Assembly: GCA_019119745.1 (NCBI GenBank)
Contig: DWWI01000237.1
Location: 1-26,226, forward strand
DNA length: 26,226 nucleotides
Direction: 5' to 3'
Origin: Candidatus Mediterraneibacter gallistercoris
Lineage (GTDB): Bacteria; Bacillota_A; Clostridia; Lachnospirales; Lachnospiraceae
In this document: one piece after another, positions 1-8,043 of the stretch
Numbering within the stretch: position 1 is the stretch's first letter
How the letters are laid out: every line of letters begins with the position of its first letter
Position numbers and translations under genes: made by a program
Notes under the pieces: model-generated
The model's database searches: none
Told to the model about the DNA's origin: nothing
The model's input: only the letters and a program-made list of their open reading frames with translations

Positions 1-2424
1 CCAGAAGAAGCCCCATCCCGGCATATCTACAGTCACGATCTCATCCGTGCCGCCGCTCAGCAGGTTCGTATACTCTGCTTTTTCCGGCATCCATACCGTT
101 TTCGGATAATCGCTGAAATTGAACACAGCATGGAGTTCTTCTCCGCCGGCCCTGCGGACAATCCAGAGAATAGACTGGTCGCTGTAATCTTTCGTCCACA
201 CTTCAGCATCTGCATTAAACACAGGCTCGCTCCTGCGGATCTTCTCCAGTTTTCCGAGGGCGTTGAAAATACGTCCCTGTACGCTGCTCTTGTCTTTGAT
301 ATTTTCCACCAGATCCCAGTTGAATTTTCCTCTGTGGATATAACGGGAATCCGGCGCCTTCTCAGGATCATCTTTGTATGTATAGTCATTGACCTGTCCG
401 ACTTCATCTCCGCTGTAGAGCATCGGGATTCCGGACTGGGTCAGCATATATGCGTGGAGCATCACATCTTTCGTGATCGCCCAGTCCATCTTCTCTGCAT
501 TCTGTTCGAAACCAGCGCTCTCGATACCGCACATAGATGCAGTAGTCGCACAGAATCTCGCATCTCCCGTAACCGGATCCTCATTATAGAGTTCTCCCCG
601 GCTGACACTTCCCTCTGTCTTGCCCTGGAAATAGTCATTCAGATATTTCTTGTGAGGTACTTCCTCCATGCCCCATGTTTTCAAAGTATCATAATCCAGT
701 CCCCATCCGATATCGTCATGACATCTCAGATAATTCAGGAATGTATACTCTCGCGGAAGCGAGCACACGATATCCATCTGTTTTCTGAGGAGCCGGATAT
801 CTCTTGTCGCAACGGTGTGCCATGTAGTCGCCATAGTCGTAACATTGTAGAGCATATGGCATTCCGGTTTCTCAACTGTACCGAAATACGGCGCCACTTT
901 ATCAGGTTCCATAACAACCTCTCCAAGCAGTACAATTCCCGGACACACGATCTCACCGATCATGCGCATCATGCGGACAATGGTATGTACCTGAGGAAGA
1001 TTTCTGCAGTTCGTCCCCAGCTCTTTCCAGATATACGGCACAGCATCGATACGGATAATATCCATACCCTGATTTGCCAGATAAAGGAAATTGTACATCA
1101 TCTCATTGAACACGCGCGGATTGCGGTAGTTCAGATCCCACTGGTACGGATAAAACGTTGTCATTACATAGTGTCCGAGCTCCGGAAGATAAGTGAAGTT
1201 ACCCGGTGCAGTCGTCGGGAATACCTGCGGGACCGTCTTCTCATATTCCTGCGGAATGGACGGATCTGCATAGAAGAAGTATCGGCTCATATATTCGCCG
1301 TCTCCCTGACGCGCTCTTCTTGCCCATTCGTGATCCTCCGATGTATGGTTCATGACAAAATCCATGCACAGGCTGATACCTTTATCATGGCATTTTTCTG
1401 CGAGTTCCGCCAGATCATCCATCGTTCCCAGCTCCGGTTTCACCTTGCGGAAGTCAGCTACCGCATAGCCGCCGTCCGAACGGCCTTTTGGCGAGTCAAG
1501 GAAAGGCATCAGATGGATATAATTGACATTGCATTTCTCAATGTATGGAAGCTTCTCCTGCACGCCTTTGATATTCCCGGCAAAGTTATCAATATACATC
1601 ATCATGCCCAGCATATCACGCTTACGGTACCATTCCCCCTCAGCTTCACGCTTGGCGTCAAGTTTTTTCAGCTTCTCATTACGCTCGTCGTAATAGCGTT
1701 TCATCTGACCGCACAGCTCTGCAAACATATCGTCATTGCCGTACAGTTCCATATAGAGCCAGCGCAGCTCATCGTGATGGCGCCCCAGTCTTTCCATGAA
1801 GATCCTGTCTTCTTCCTCTTTTTTCTTCGCTGCCGCCTCTGCTGCTTTAGCTTTTTTCTCTGCTTCTGCTTTTTTCTTTGCAGCTGCTTTCGCCTTCTTC
1901 TCCGCTTCCGCTTTCTTCTTTGCCTCCGCCTCGGCTTTTTTCTTTGCTTCCGCTTCCGCTTTGGCCTTCGCCTCTGCCTCGGCTTTTTTCTTTGCTTCCG
2001 CTTCCGCTTTGGCCTTCGCCTCTGCTTCCGCTTTCTTCTTCGCCTCTGCTTCCGCTTTCGCCTCTGCCTCTGCTTTCGCCTTCTTCTCCGCTTCCGCTTT
2101 TGCTTTCGCCTCTGCCTCTGCTTTCTTCTTTGCTTCCGCCTCCGCTTTGGCCTTTGCCTCAGCTTCCGCTTTCTTCTTTGCTTCCGCTTCCGCTTTTGCC
2201 TCTGCCTCCGCTTTGGCCTTCGCCTCTGCTTCCGCTTTCTTCTTTGCTTCCGCTTCTGCTTCTGCTTTCGCTTCTGCTTCCGCTTTCGCTTCCGCTTTGG
2301 CCTTCGCTGCTTTCTCCTCCTCGGCTGCCGCCTTAGTGTCTTCTGACGCTTTTACGCTTCTTGTAACTGCTTTTGCTCTTGTCGCCGTCTCTTTCTTTCT
2401 TGCGGCTCTTGATTTCTTTGCCAT
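1..2424 (-). CDS. Amylosucrase-type GH13 (subfamily 4-like) with Lys/Ala/Glu-rich N-terminal tail; 3' end cut by window edge
   Basis: The enzyme probably splits sucrose into fructose plus a glucosyl unit transferred to a glucan. The reading frame opens at the ATG at 2424 and is still open at base 1 (808 codons seen). Residues 1-28 are basic, about 31-205 are an A/E/K repeat, and from about 209 an amylosucrase-like helical region leads into the GH13 barrel. Visible catalytic landmarks are IIRIDAV with D460 (nucleophile), LLGEVV with E502 (acid/base), and CHDDIGW with H569/D570. The flanking words GTNCRNLP and DGGYAV fit amylosucrases better than sucrose phosphorylases. There is no signal peptide, so it should be cytoplasmic. 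It lies 19 bp behind the GH36 gene as the distal part of the operon. The end of the visible frame (MPGWGFFW) looks like the last beta-domain strand, so only a few residues are probably missing. Glucan synthesis versus sucrose hydrolysis cannot be told from sequence. Confidence 0.88.
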   Translation of the reverse strand, partial: MAKKSRAARKKETATRAKAVTRSVKASEDTKAAAEEEKAAKAKAEAKAEAEAKAEAEAEAKKKAEAEAKAKAEAEAKAEAEAKKKAEAEAKAKAEAEAKKKAEAEAKAKAEAEKKAKAEAEAKAEAEAKKKAEAEAKAKAEAEAKKKAEAEAKAKAEAEAKKKAEAEAKKKAEAEKKAKAAAKKKAEAEKKAKAAEAAAKKKEEEDRIFMERLGRHHDELRWLYMELYGNDDMFAELCGQMKRYYDERNEKLKKLDAKREAEGEWYRKRDMLGMMMYIDNFAGNIKGVQEKLPYIEKCNVNYIHLMPFLDSPKGRSDGGYAVADFRKVKPELGTMDDLAELAEKCHDKGISLCMDFVMNHTSEDHEWARRARQGDGEYMSRYFFYADPSIPQEYEKTVPQVFPTTAPGNFTYLPELGHYVMTTFYPYQWDLNYRNPRVFNEMMYNFLYLANQGMDIIRIDAVPYIWKELGTNCRNLPQVHTIVRMMRMIGEIVCPGIVLLGEVVMEPDKVAPYFGTVEKPECHMLYNVTTMATTWHTVATRDIRLLRKQMDIVCSLPREYTFLNYLRCHDDIGWGLDYDTLKTWGMEEVPHKKYLNDYFQGKTEGSVSRGELYNEDPVTGDARFCATTASMCGIESAGFEQNAEKMDWAITKDVMLHAYMLTQSGIPMLYSGDEVGQVNDYTYKDDPEKAPDSRYIHRGKFNWDLVENIKDKSSVQGRIFNALGKLEKIRRSEPVFNADAEVWTKDYSDQSILWIVRRAGGEELHAVFNFSDYPKTVWMPEKAEYTNLLSGGTDEIVTVDMPGWGFFW
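1810..2334 (-). repeat. Lys/Ala/Glu low-complexity repeat region inside the GH13 gene
   Basis: Codons for residues about 31-205 are almost only GCN, GAR and AAR, giving alternating AEAEAK, KAKAEAEA and KKK blocks in a quasi-16-residue rhythm. Charges of both signs alternate, so a long single alpha-helix or extended coiled coil is the likely shape, as in TolA-like stalks. The stretch has no stop in the antisense frames because GCN/GAR/AAR codons cannot form one in reverse, which creates long false plus-strand frames. Its function is unknown. Confidence 0.95.
1933..2028 (-). repeat. 48-bp tandem duplication (two copies) within the KAE tail
   Basis: Bases 1933-1980 and 1981-2028 are 47/48 identical, differing only in the last triplet (ctc versus ttc on the plus strand). 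Each encodes 16 residues. This is the least diverged pair in the tail and suggests growth by slippage or unequal recombination. Confidence 0.9.
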
Positions 2425-2443
2425 GATTTCTGTCCCCCGTATC

Positions 2444-4627
2444 TTAATCTGCCTGTACGAAATGCCACTGATATGCCTGATATTCTCCGTGAAGCACCGG
2501 CTTCGGCACGCCTGCTTCGCGCAGGGCTGTACTGTTGTACAGTTTACCTGTCGTTGTCTCGCGGTACATTGTATTTTCTTTCAGGCCTTTCACCTTTATA
2601 TAATCCACCGTCATATTTGCGTGCTTCTTAATACCTACTACCTGAACCAGCGCTTCTCTCTGATCCTCCGATACAAACTCCCACGCTCCCTGATTATCTG
2701 TCTGAGGATTTGTAAGACGGTAGTAGAGTCCCCGCTGAACCAGCGCGGCATATTCTTTATACTCTGCGATCTGACGACGGATCTCTGCTTTTTCTTCCTC
2801 ACTCAATTCATTCAGGTTCAGTTCGTATCCAAATGTGCCGGCGAGAGCTACTGTCCCCCGCGTCTTCATCGGTGTCACCCTCTCTGTCTGATGATTCGGT
2901 GAAGCCGATACATGGGATCCCACACAGGAAGTCGGATAAATAAACGATGTTCCATACTGGATCTCCAGTCTGTCAATCGGATCTGTATTGTCACTGCACC
3001 AGATCTGCGGCGTGTAGTACAGCATGCCGGCGTCAAACCGTCCGCCGCCTCCGCTGCATCCTTCAATCAGAATATTCGGATACCGGTTCACCAGACGCTC
3101 AAGGAAATCATATAGTCCCAGCACATAATCATGCAGTACCCGTCCCTGGCTGTCCGCTGTTGCAGAATACACGTCTGCAATACTCCGGTTCATATCCCAT
3201 TTGATATATTCCACATTCCCCTGATCCAGCACAGAACAGATCTGATTGTAGATATAATCCACCACTTCTTTTCTTGAAAAATCAAGAACAAGCTGATGTC
3301 TGGAACGATTCGGCCGGCGTCCCGGTATTACGAAAGCCCAGTCCGGATGCTCCCGGTAGAGATCACTGTCTTCATTCACCATCTCCGGCTCAATCCAGAT
3401 ACCGAATTTAAGACCCATATCATTGATCTTTCCGATCAGTTCGCCCAGTGTGCACCCCAGCTTTTCTTCGTTAACCTTCCAGTCTCCCAGCCCGCGCAGT
3501 TCACTGTCTCGTTTTCCGAACCAGCCGTCGTCCATTACAAACATCTCGATTCCCAGTTTTGCCGCTTCTGACGCCAGTTTAAGAAGAGACTCTCCCGTGA
3601 AATCAAAATAGGACGCCTCCCAGCTGTTTAGCAGGATCGGTCTTACAATTTCTTTATATTTTCCCCTGCACAGATGCGTGCGCATACAGCGGTGAAGATT
3701 CTGCGAAAGTTTTGCCAGCCCTTCGGAGGAGTAACTCATAATAACCTCAGGAGATTGGAATTCTTCCCCTGCTTTAAGCGGATATGCAAACTGTTCTTCG
3801 GAGAACCCCATAAGCAGCCGTGTCTGGTAATACTGATCCTGTCCTGCCTCACTCTGGAACCCGCCGCTGTAGACAAACGCCATTGCATAACAGCTTCCCG
3901 CGTCTTCCGTCGCCTCATGTTCCGCCATAATAACAGCCGGATTATACTGATGGCTGGATGAGCCACGCAGGCTGCCGATCTTCTGCACTCCATGTCCGAC
4001 AGGCATTCTCTGCATATTTCTCTCCATGGCATGACGCCCGTAGAATGTAATAAAATCATATTGTCCACCCACCATATCCAGACATGCCGGAGCAAGTTTC
4101 TTCACCGAAATACGTCCGTCACTGGCATTTACAATTTTAACACTGCGGGTGATAATATCATATTCCGGAAGCACACCGTAAAGCAGCACCGCCTGTACTC
4201 CGGTCACACGGTCTTTCAGAACCACCTCAAGGGTCTGAGCTTCATCATCATCCGCATACACCGCCGGAAGTCCTTCCAGAGCATATTTCCCGTCGCGTAT
4301 GCTGTGACTCTCATATCGGAAATCACTGCAGTAGGTGCGGTCCGTATTTTTAATAATACATGCCGGAGTGCGGTAGTCCCCTGTCCCCAGAGAAGGAAAT
4401 TCCTGCGGCAGTGAGTCCATAGAATAAGTCTTGTCATTTCCTGCGTCGTACGGATTGCCTGAAAATCCTCTGTCATAATATGTCAGAAGATAATCCATGC
4501 ATCCCTCTGCTGTTTTTCCATAATATAGATGCAGCAGAAATCCGTATTTGTCTACCTGCATCTGATAAGTTGTGTTTCTGGTATGAAGAGTAATTGTCTT
4601 CTGTGCCTCATCATAAATTATGCTCAT
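2444..4627 (-). CDS. aga: Alpha-galactosidase, GH36
   Basis: This enzyme removes terminal alpha-1,6-galactose from melibiose, raffinose or stachyose. At 727 residues it has the usual length of the bacterial GH36 AgaA/RafA group. An N-terminal beta-supersandwich is followed by the barrel. The motif KWDMNR places the nucleophile at D478 and SDNTD (545-549) carries the acid/base. MDDGWFG and the EPEMVNEDSDLY segment are further family marks. No signal peptide is seen, so it acts in the cytoplasm on imported sugars. It starts at ATG 4627 behind a GGAGAG ribosome site. It is separated from the permease gene by 157 bp that hold a strong terminator and a repeat, so it may have its own transcript start. 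Oligosaccharide preference is not decidable by eye. Confidence 0.95.
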   Translation of the reverse strand: MSIIYDEAQKTITLHTRNTTYQMQVDKYGFLLHLYYGKTAEGCMDYLLTYYDRGFSGNPYDAGNDKTYSMDSLPQEFPSLGTGDYRTPACIIKNTDRTYCSDFRYESHSIRDGKYALEGLPAVYADDDEAQTLEVVLKDRVTGVQAVLLYGVLPEYDIITRSVKIVNASDGRISVKKLAPACLDMVGGQYDFITFYGRHAMERNMQRMPVGHGVQKIGSLRGSSSHQYNPAVIMAEHEATEDAGSCYAMAFVYSGGFQSEAGQDQYYQTRLLMGFSEEQFAYPLKAGEEFQSPEVIMSYSSEGLAKLSQNLHRCMRTHLCRGKYKEIVRPILLNSWEASYFDFTGESLLKLASEAAKLGIEMFVMDDGWFGKRDSELRGLGDWKVNEEKLGCTLGELIGKINDMGLKFGIWIEPEMVNEDSDLYREHPDWAFVIPGRRPNRSRHQLVLDFSRKEVVDYIYNQICSVLDQGNVEYIKWDMNRSIADVYSATADSQGRVLHDYVLGLYDFLERLVNRYPNILIEGCSGGGGRFDAGMLYYTPQIWCSDNTDPIDRLEIQYGTSFIYPTSCVGSHVSASPNHQTERVTPMKTRGTVALAGTFGYELNLNELSEEEKAEIRRQIAEYKEYAALVQRGLYYRLTNPQTDNQGAWEFVSEDQREALVQVVGIKKHANMTVDYIKVKGLKENTMYRETTTGKLYNSTALREAGVPKPVLHGEYQAYQWHFVQAD

Positions 4628-4657
4628 AATCTGTCTCTCCTGATCTGTGAATATTAA

Positions 4658-4667
4658 CTAAAATGTG
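4658..4667. promoter_or_regulatory. Possible third AraC-regulator half-site upstream of GH36
   Basis: The plus-strand word CTAAAATGTG matches 8 of 10 bases of the half-site CTAAAATATC seen twice between the binding-protein and regulator genes. It lies about 30 bp before the GH36 start, next to an AT-rich stretch (minus strand TTAATATT) that could be a -10. The match is short and may be chance. Confidence 0.3.
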
Positions 4668-4685
4668 TTCTTACTTCATTGGAAA

Positions 4686-4716
4686 GCCATGCGGACACCT
4701 GCCGGGCGTATCGCAC
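4686..4716 (-). repeat. Dispersed intergenic repeat, copy C
   Basis: The 15-bp word CCGGGCGTATCGCAC (4702-4716) recurs exactly at 23582-23596 and with one change at 13475-13489. The neighbouring GCCATGCGGAC (4686-4696) recurs as its reverse complement at 23535-23545. As in the other copies, it directly follows a terminator on the minus strand. Confidence 0.75.
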
Positions 4717-4760
4717 AAAAAAGGGCGGGTGAATGTACTTCACGCACATAACACCCGCCC
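4717..4760 (-). terminator. Rho-independent terminator between permease and GH36 genes
   Basis: On the minus strand a perfect 9-bp GC-rich stem, GGGCGGGTG (4760-4752) with CACCCGCCC (4731-4723), is followed by six T (4722-4717). The loop is 20 nt and can itself form a small hairpin. It sits 33 bp after the permease stop, so it should separate or attenuate transporter and glycosidase expression. Confidence 0.88.
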
Positions 4761-4792
4761 GGTAAGACGCGCGGATGCGCATCAGGGCTCAC

Positions 4793-5635
4793 TTATTTCA
4801 CAGCACCGTTTACCACACCGTTGATGATCTGTTTCTGGCAGATCACGTAGAATATGATGATCGGAATCAACGCCAGCAAATAAGATGCGAACGCCAGATT
4901 ATAGTTTGTACCGAACTGTGTCTGGAACGTCAGCTGTGCCAGCGGCAGTGTGTTCTGGCCTTTTCCTGACATGATGATCAACGGAGTCATAACGTCATTC
5001 CATACCGCCAGAGCCGTGATTACCGCTACTGTTGCGTGCATTGGCTTCATGATCGGGAAGATAATCTTCCAGAAAGTGCGCCATGTGCTTGCTCCATCCA
5101 CTCTCGCCGCCTCTTCAAGCGCGATCGGGATGTTTACAAGGTATCCTGTATAGAGAAGTAAGTTCATCGGCATATAGAATACCACATAAAGGATAATAAC
5201 GCCAGCCCAATTATCAAGATGCATTTCTGCAGTCTGTTTTGCCAGAGGCATCATCAGGATCGCAAACGGCACAAACATACCACTTACAATGAAAAGATAA
5301 ATCAGGTTATAAATCTTACTGTGCGCTTTGTTTCTTCCCACTGCATATCCCATAAGAGAATGAAGGAGCAGGCAGAGCACTACAGTACTGATCGTTACAA
5401 GAAGGCTGTTCCCAAGGGAGCGCCAGAAATCGGTCAGCTCCATAGCCTGTGCAAAGTTGCTTAAGCTCCAGTGTGCAGGCAGAGACAGGATTCCTGAGAT
5501 GCTGTTTGTCATCTCTGTAGGCTGTTTGAACGCGATTACAATGGTCATATACAGCGGGAATGCCACTGTGATAAGACCGATAAACAGAAGGATCGTAACA
5601 GGCCAGTTTACTCTTGCTTTCATTTTCTCATACAT
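4793..5635 (-). CDS. Sugar ABC transporter permease, MalG/MsmG type
   Basis: This is one of the two inner-membrane subunits of a CUT1-type oligosaccharide importer (280 residues). About six hydrophobic segments are seen, beginning with ILLFIGLITVAFPLYMTIVI after a short cytoplasmic N-terminus. The EAA loop that docks on the ATPase is visible as EEAARVDGAS followed by FPIMKP. Its ATG shares one base with the stop codon of the preceding permease (TAATG), which implies translational coupling. No ATP-binding subunit is encoded in the operon, so a shared MsmK/UgpC-like ATPase from elsewhere is expected. Transport of raffinose-type sugars is inferred from the GH36 gene downstream. Confidence 0.93.
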   Translation of the reverse strand: MYEKMKARVNWPVTILLFIGLITVAFPLYMTIVIAFKQPTEMTNSISGILSLPAHWSLSNFAQAMELTDFWRSLGNSLLVTISTVVLCLLLHSLMGYAVGRNKAHSKIYNLIYLFIVSGMFVPFAILMMPLAKQTAEMHLDNWAGVIILYVVFYMPMNLLLYTGYLVNIPIALEEAARVDGASTWRTFWKIIFPIMKPMHATVAVITALAVWNDVMTPLIIMSGKGQNTLPLAQLTFQTQFGTNYNLAFASYLLALIPIIIFYVICQKQIINGVVNGAVK

Positions 5636-6507
5636 TATAACTGTTCCTCCTTCTTACTTGATATAGACATCTGCGCTACGGAAATCGCTACGATCACAAT
5701 GAAGAATACAACCGCATTCGCACTCTGATATCCGAAGCTTCCGCCTGACAGACCATTGTTATAGATCAGGTAGGAGATTGACTCTGTACTCTGTTCCGGG
5801 CCGCCCTTTGTCATAGCCATGATCTGATCGAACACCATCAGGAAGTTCTTAACGCACAGAACCATGTTGATCGTAAAGAAAGGAATGATCAGAGGGAATG
5901 TAAGATATCTGAACTTCTTCCATCCTGTAGCTCCATCCAGATCGCCTGCTTCATATACATCTTCCGGCACTGTCTGAAGACCTGAGATGTAGATGATCGT
6001 ATTCATGGCGATGGACTGCCAAGCACACACGATCACGATCGCGATCCATGCAGTCTTGCTGTTCGACAGCATACTTCCGCTCAGAGCGTCGATTCCAAGA
6101 GCCTTTCCAAGTCCCGGAAGGATATATGTAAAGAAATACTGGAAGATATAACCTACAACCAGTGCTCCAAGTACATTCGGAACGAAGTAAGCCGCTCTTA
6201 AGAATGTCTTTCCTTTAATCTTGCTGTTCAGGCCAAGGGCAAGGATCAGACTGATCACATTCGTCAGGATCGTCGCCACAACAGCCAGTTTAATCGTGAA
6301 CAGGTATGATCCGCCGATTCTTGGGTCTGTAAACAGATCCATATAGTTTCTGAATCCGACAAAATCATATGTACCAAAACCTTTAAAGTTCGTAAAACTG
6401 TAGACCACACCGCGGATCAGCGGTACTGTATTGAAGCAGACAAACAGTGCCAGGATCGGTATTGTGATCAGCATATAAGTCCGCTTGCTGTCATTTACTT
6501 TTTTCAT
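5635..6507 (-). CDS. Sugar ABC transporter permease, MalF/MsmF type
   Basis: This is the partner membrane subunit of the importer (290 residues). The N-terminus KRTYMLITIPILALFVCFN is the first membrane segment, and about five more follow. The EAA loop is seen as YEAGDLDGATGWKKF with FPLIIP. The start at 6507 has an AAAGGAG ribosome site and lies 19 bp after the binding-protein stop. It overlaps the next permease by one base. The pair would form a heterodimeric channel for sugar delivered by the lipoprotein. Confidence 0.93.
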   Translation of the reverse strand: MKKVNDSKRTYMLITIPILALFVCFNTVPLIRGVVYSFTNFKGFGTYDFVGFRNYMDLFTDPRIGGSYLFTIKLAVVATILTNVISLILALGLNSKIKGKTFLRAAYFVPNVLGALVVGYIFQYFFTYILPGLGKALGIDALSGSMLSNSKTAWIAIVIVCAWQSIAMNTIIYISGLQTVPEDVYEAGDLDGATGWKKFRYLTFPLIIPFFTINMVLCVKNFLMVFDQIMAMTKGGPEQSTESISYLIYNNGLSGGSFGYQSANAVVFFIVIVAISVAQMSISSKKEEQL

Positions 6508-6526
6508 AATCTACCCCGCTCCTTTC

Positions 6527-7810
6527 CTAATCGGAAGTTCCGTGTTCTTCGTTATATTCCTGAACTTCACGGATAATATCTCTGTTATATCTCTGCCAGT
6601 CTTTATCAAACTTGGCCAGGAATGCATCCACATCCTTATTGATGATCAAGGTCTGAATCTGCGCATCGACTGCCATCTCTGACGGATAGTAGTGATCCTG
6701 ATAGTCCGTCATATTTCCGGACTCAATGTAGGATTGCATACCGTCAAGCATCGGAGCAAGATCGAAATCGCCTTCCTTACACGGAACGGCATTCTGATCA
6801 TCAATGTATGCCTGGATATTTTCATCTTCCATCAGGAAATCGAGTACTTCATAGGCTTCTTCCTTGTGTTCGCACGCAGCGGTAACAGCAAACATAAGGT
6901 CTACGCCGGAGTTCAGTGTATTCTTGTCCGCATCGTCATTACCCGGTGTTACAAACGAATCGATGTTCATATCCGGATTTACGGAAAGAATCTGCGGTAC
7001 TGCATAACTTCCGATCGGGTACATTGCAGACTCACCGTTTGCAAATGCCGTACAGGCATCATTATAACCATACGCTACCGGATCTTCCGGTCCGTAGCTT
7101 ACAAGCTCCAGACATTTCTCGGCCACCTCTCTGTAATTGTCCGTAAATGTCGTCTCGCCTGCATTAACCTTCTTACACGTATCGGCCGGTGCAAGATCTA
7201 CAGCAAGAGAGTTCCAAGGTGCCAGACAGGTCCATGTATCACGGAATCCGAAATAGAACGGCAGGATTCCCTCTGACTTGATTTCCTCACACAGGTCGAT
7301 CAGTTCATCCCAGGATTCCGGAATCTGCCAGCCGTGCTCTTCAAACATATCCTTGTTGTACAGGATACCTGCTGCATTTGCCACATAAGGCACACCAAAC
7401 ACACCATCTTTCGGAGTGATCTCAAGGTTCTCCAGAATATCCAGATATGACTGTTTAACGTTTGCCAGCCCCGGATAATCAGATACGTCTGCAAGAATAT
7501 CCGCATCAACATAATAGGAATAGTTAATATCTCCTCCTATTCCGATGATGTCCGGATAATCCTCACGGACGAACCTCGTTCTCATGATCGTGCTCGCATC
7601 GTTCGGAGAACTGATGGTCAGATGGATGTCATCGTGAGTTGCGTTAAACTGCTCTTCCACCTGGTCGAAGTACGTCGCCGCCTCCGGCTTGTACTGCAGG
7701 ATCTCGATTTCCGTCACTCCGCTGTTCTCGTCCGAACCGCATCCCGGAAGAATCACTGCCGCAAGCATGGACGCTGCAAGTACCGCACTGATCGCTTTTT
7801 TCTTTTTCAT
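6527..7810 (-). CDS. Extracellular sugar-binding lipoprotein of the ABC importer
   Basis: This is the solute-binding protein (427 residues) that captures oligosaccharide outside the cell and passes it to the permeases. The N-terminus has a basic KKKK start, a hydrophobic stretch and the lipobox LPGC with C24 as the lipidated cysteine. A short acidic linker leads into a type-1 extracellular binding domain (ILQYKPEAATYFDQVEEQF, then ADILADVSDYPG). It is the first gene of the minus-strand operon and faces the divergent AraC-type regulator. A ribosome site is present (AAGGAGC). Substrate is inferred as alpha-galactosides from the operon, not read from the protein. Confidence 0.92.
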   Translation of the reverse strand: MKKKKAISAVLAASMLAAVILPGCGSDENSGVTEIEILQYKPEAATYFDQVEEQFNATHDDIHLTISSPNDASTIMRTRFVREDYPDIIGIGGDINYSYYVDADILADVSDYPGLANVKQSYLDILENLEITPKDGVFGVPYVANAAGILYNKDMFEEHGWQIPESWDELIDLCEEIKSEGILPFYFGFRDTWTCLAPWNSLAVDLAPADTCKKVNAGETTFTDNYREVAEKCLELVSYGPEDPVAYGYNDACTAFANGESAMYPIGSYAVPQILSVNPDMNIDSFVTPGNDDADKNTLNSGVDLMFAVTAACEHKEEAYEVLDFLMEDENIQAYIDDQNAVPCKEGDFDLAPMLDGMQSYIESGNMTDYQDHYYPSEMAVDAQIQTLIINKDVDAFLAKFDKDWQRYNRDIIREVQEYNEEHGTSD

Positions 7811-8043
7811 AGTTGTTTCAGCTCCTTCCTTTTAGCTTTTCCGCTTATGAAAATATTATAACATTATAAAATTTTTCTAAAATATCTCGATTGTCCGTGT
7901 TTTATACCACAATGCAACTTATATACTATTCTTGATAAGTCCGGTCGCATTTTGGGATATTTTAGTTTATAATCTTTTTAAAAGCGGAAAGTAATTTAAA
8001 ACAACAAATAAAAGTGCTTTGAAAATAGAAGGGAGGATTCCTT
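7811..8043. promoter_or_regulatory. Divergent promoter and operator region between binding-protein and AraC-type genes
   Basis: This 233-bp AT-rich gap must drive both directions. On the minus strand two overlapping TATAAT boxes (7868-7863 and 7860-7855) precede the binding-protein gene but lack a good -35, as expected for activator dependence. On the plus strand TATAAT lies at 7968-7973 before the regulator, again with a poor -35. A 12-bp inverted pair, CTAAAATATCTC (7877-7888) and GGGATATTTTAG (7954-7965), matches at 11 of 12 positions. Its left half overlaps the -35 zone of the operon and its right half abuts the regulator -10. This suggests activation of the operon and autoregulation by the AraC-type protein. 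Confidence 0.65.

Noticed and set aside
1810..2334. Possible CRISPR array or satellite repeat
   Set aside because: There is no repeat-spacer pattern; the repeats are in frame within a coding region and code for A/E/K.
130..2346. A 738-codon plus-strand open frame, and shorter ones at 1796-2902 and 1878-2336
   Set aside because: They are antisense to the GH13 gene. They stay open because GCN/GAR/AAR codons of the KAE tail read backwards cannot form stops, and their products are low-complexity Leu/Phe/Arg or Ala/Ser/Phe strings with no family pattern.
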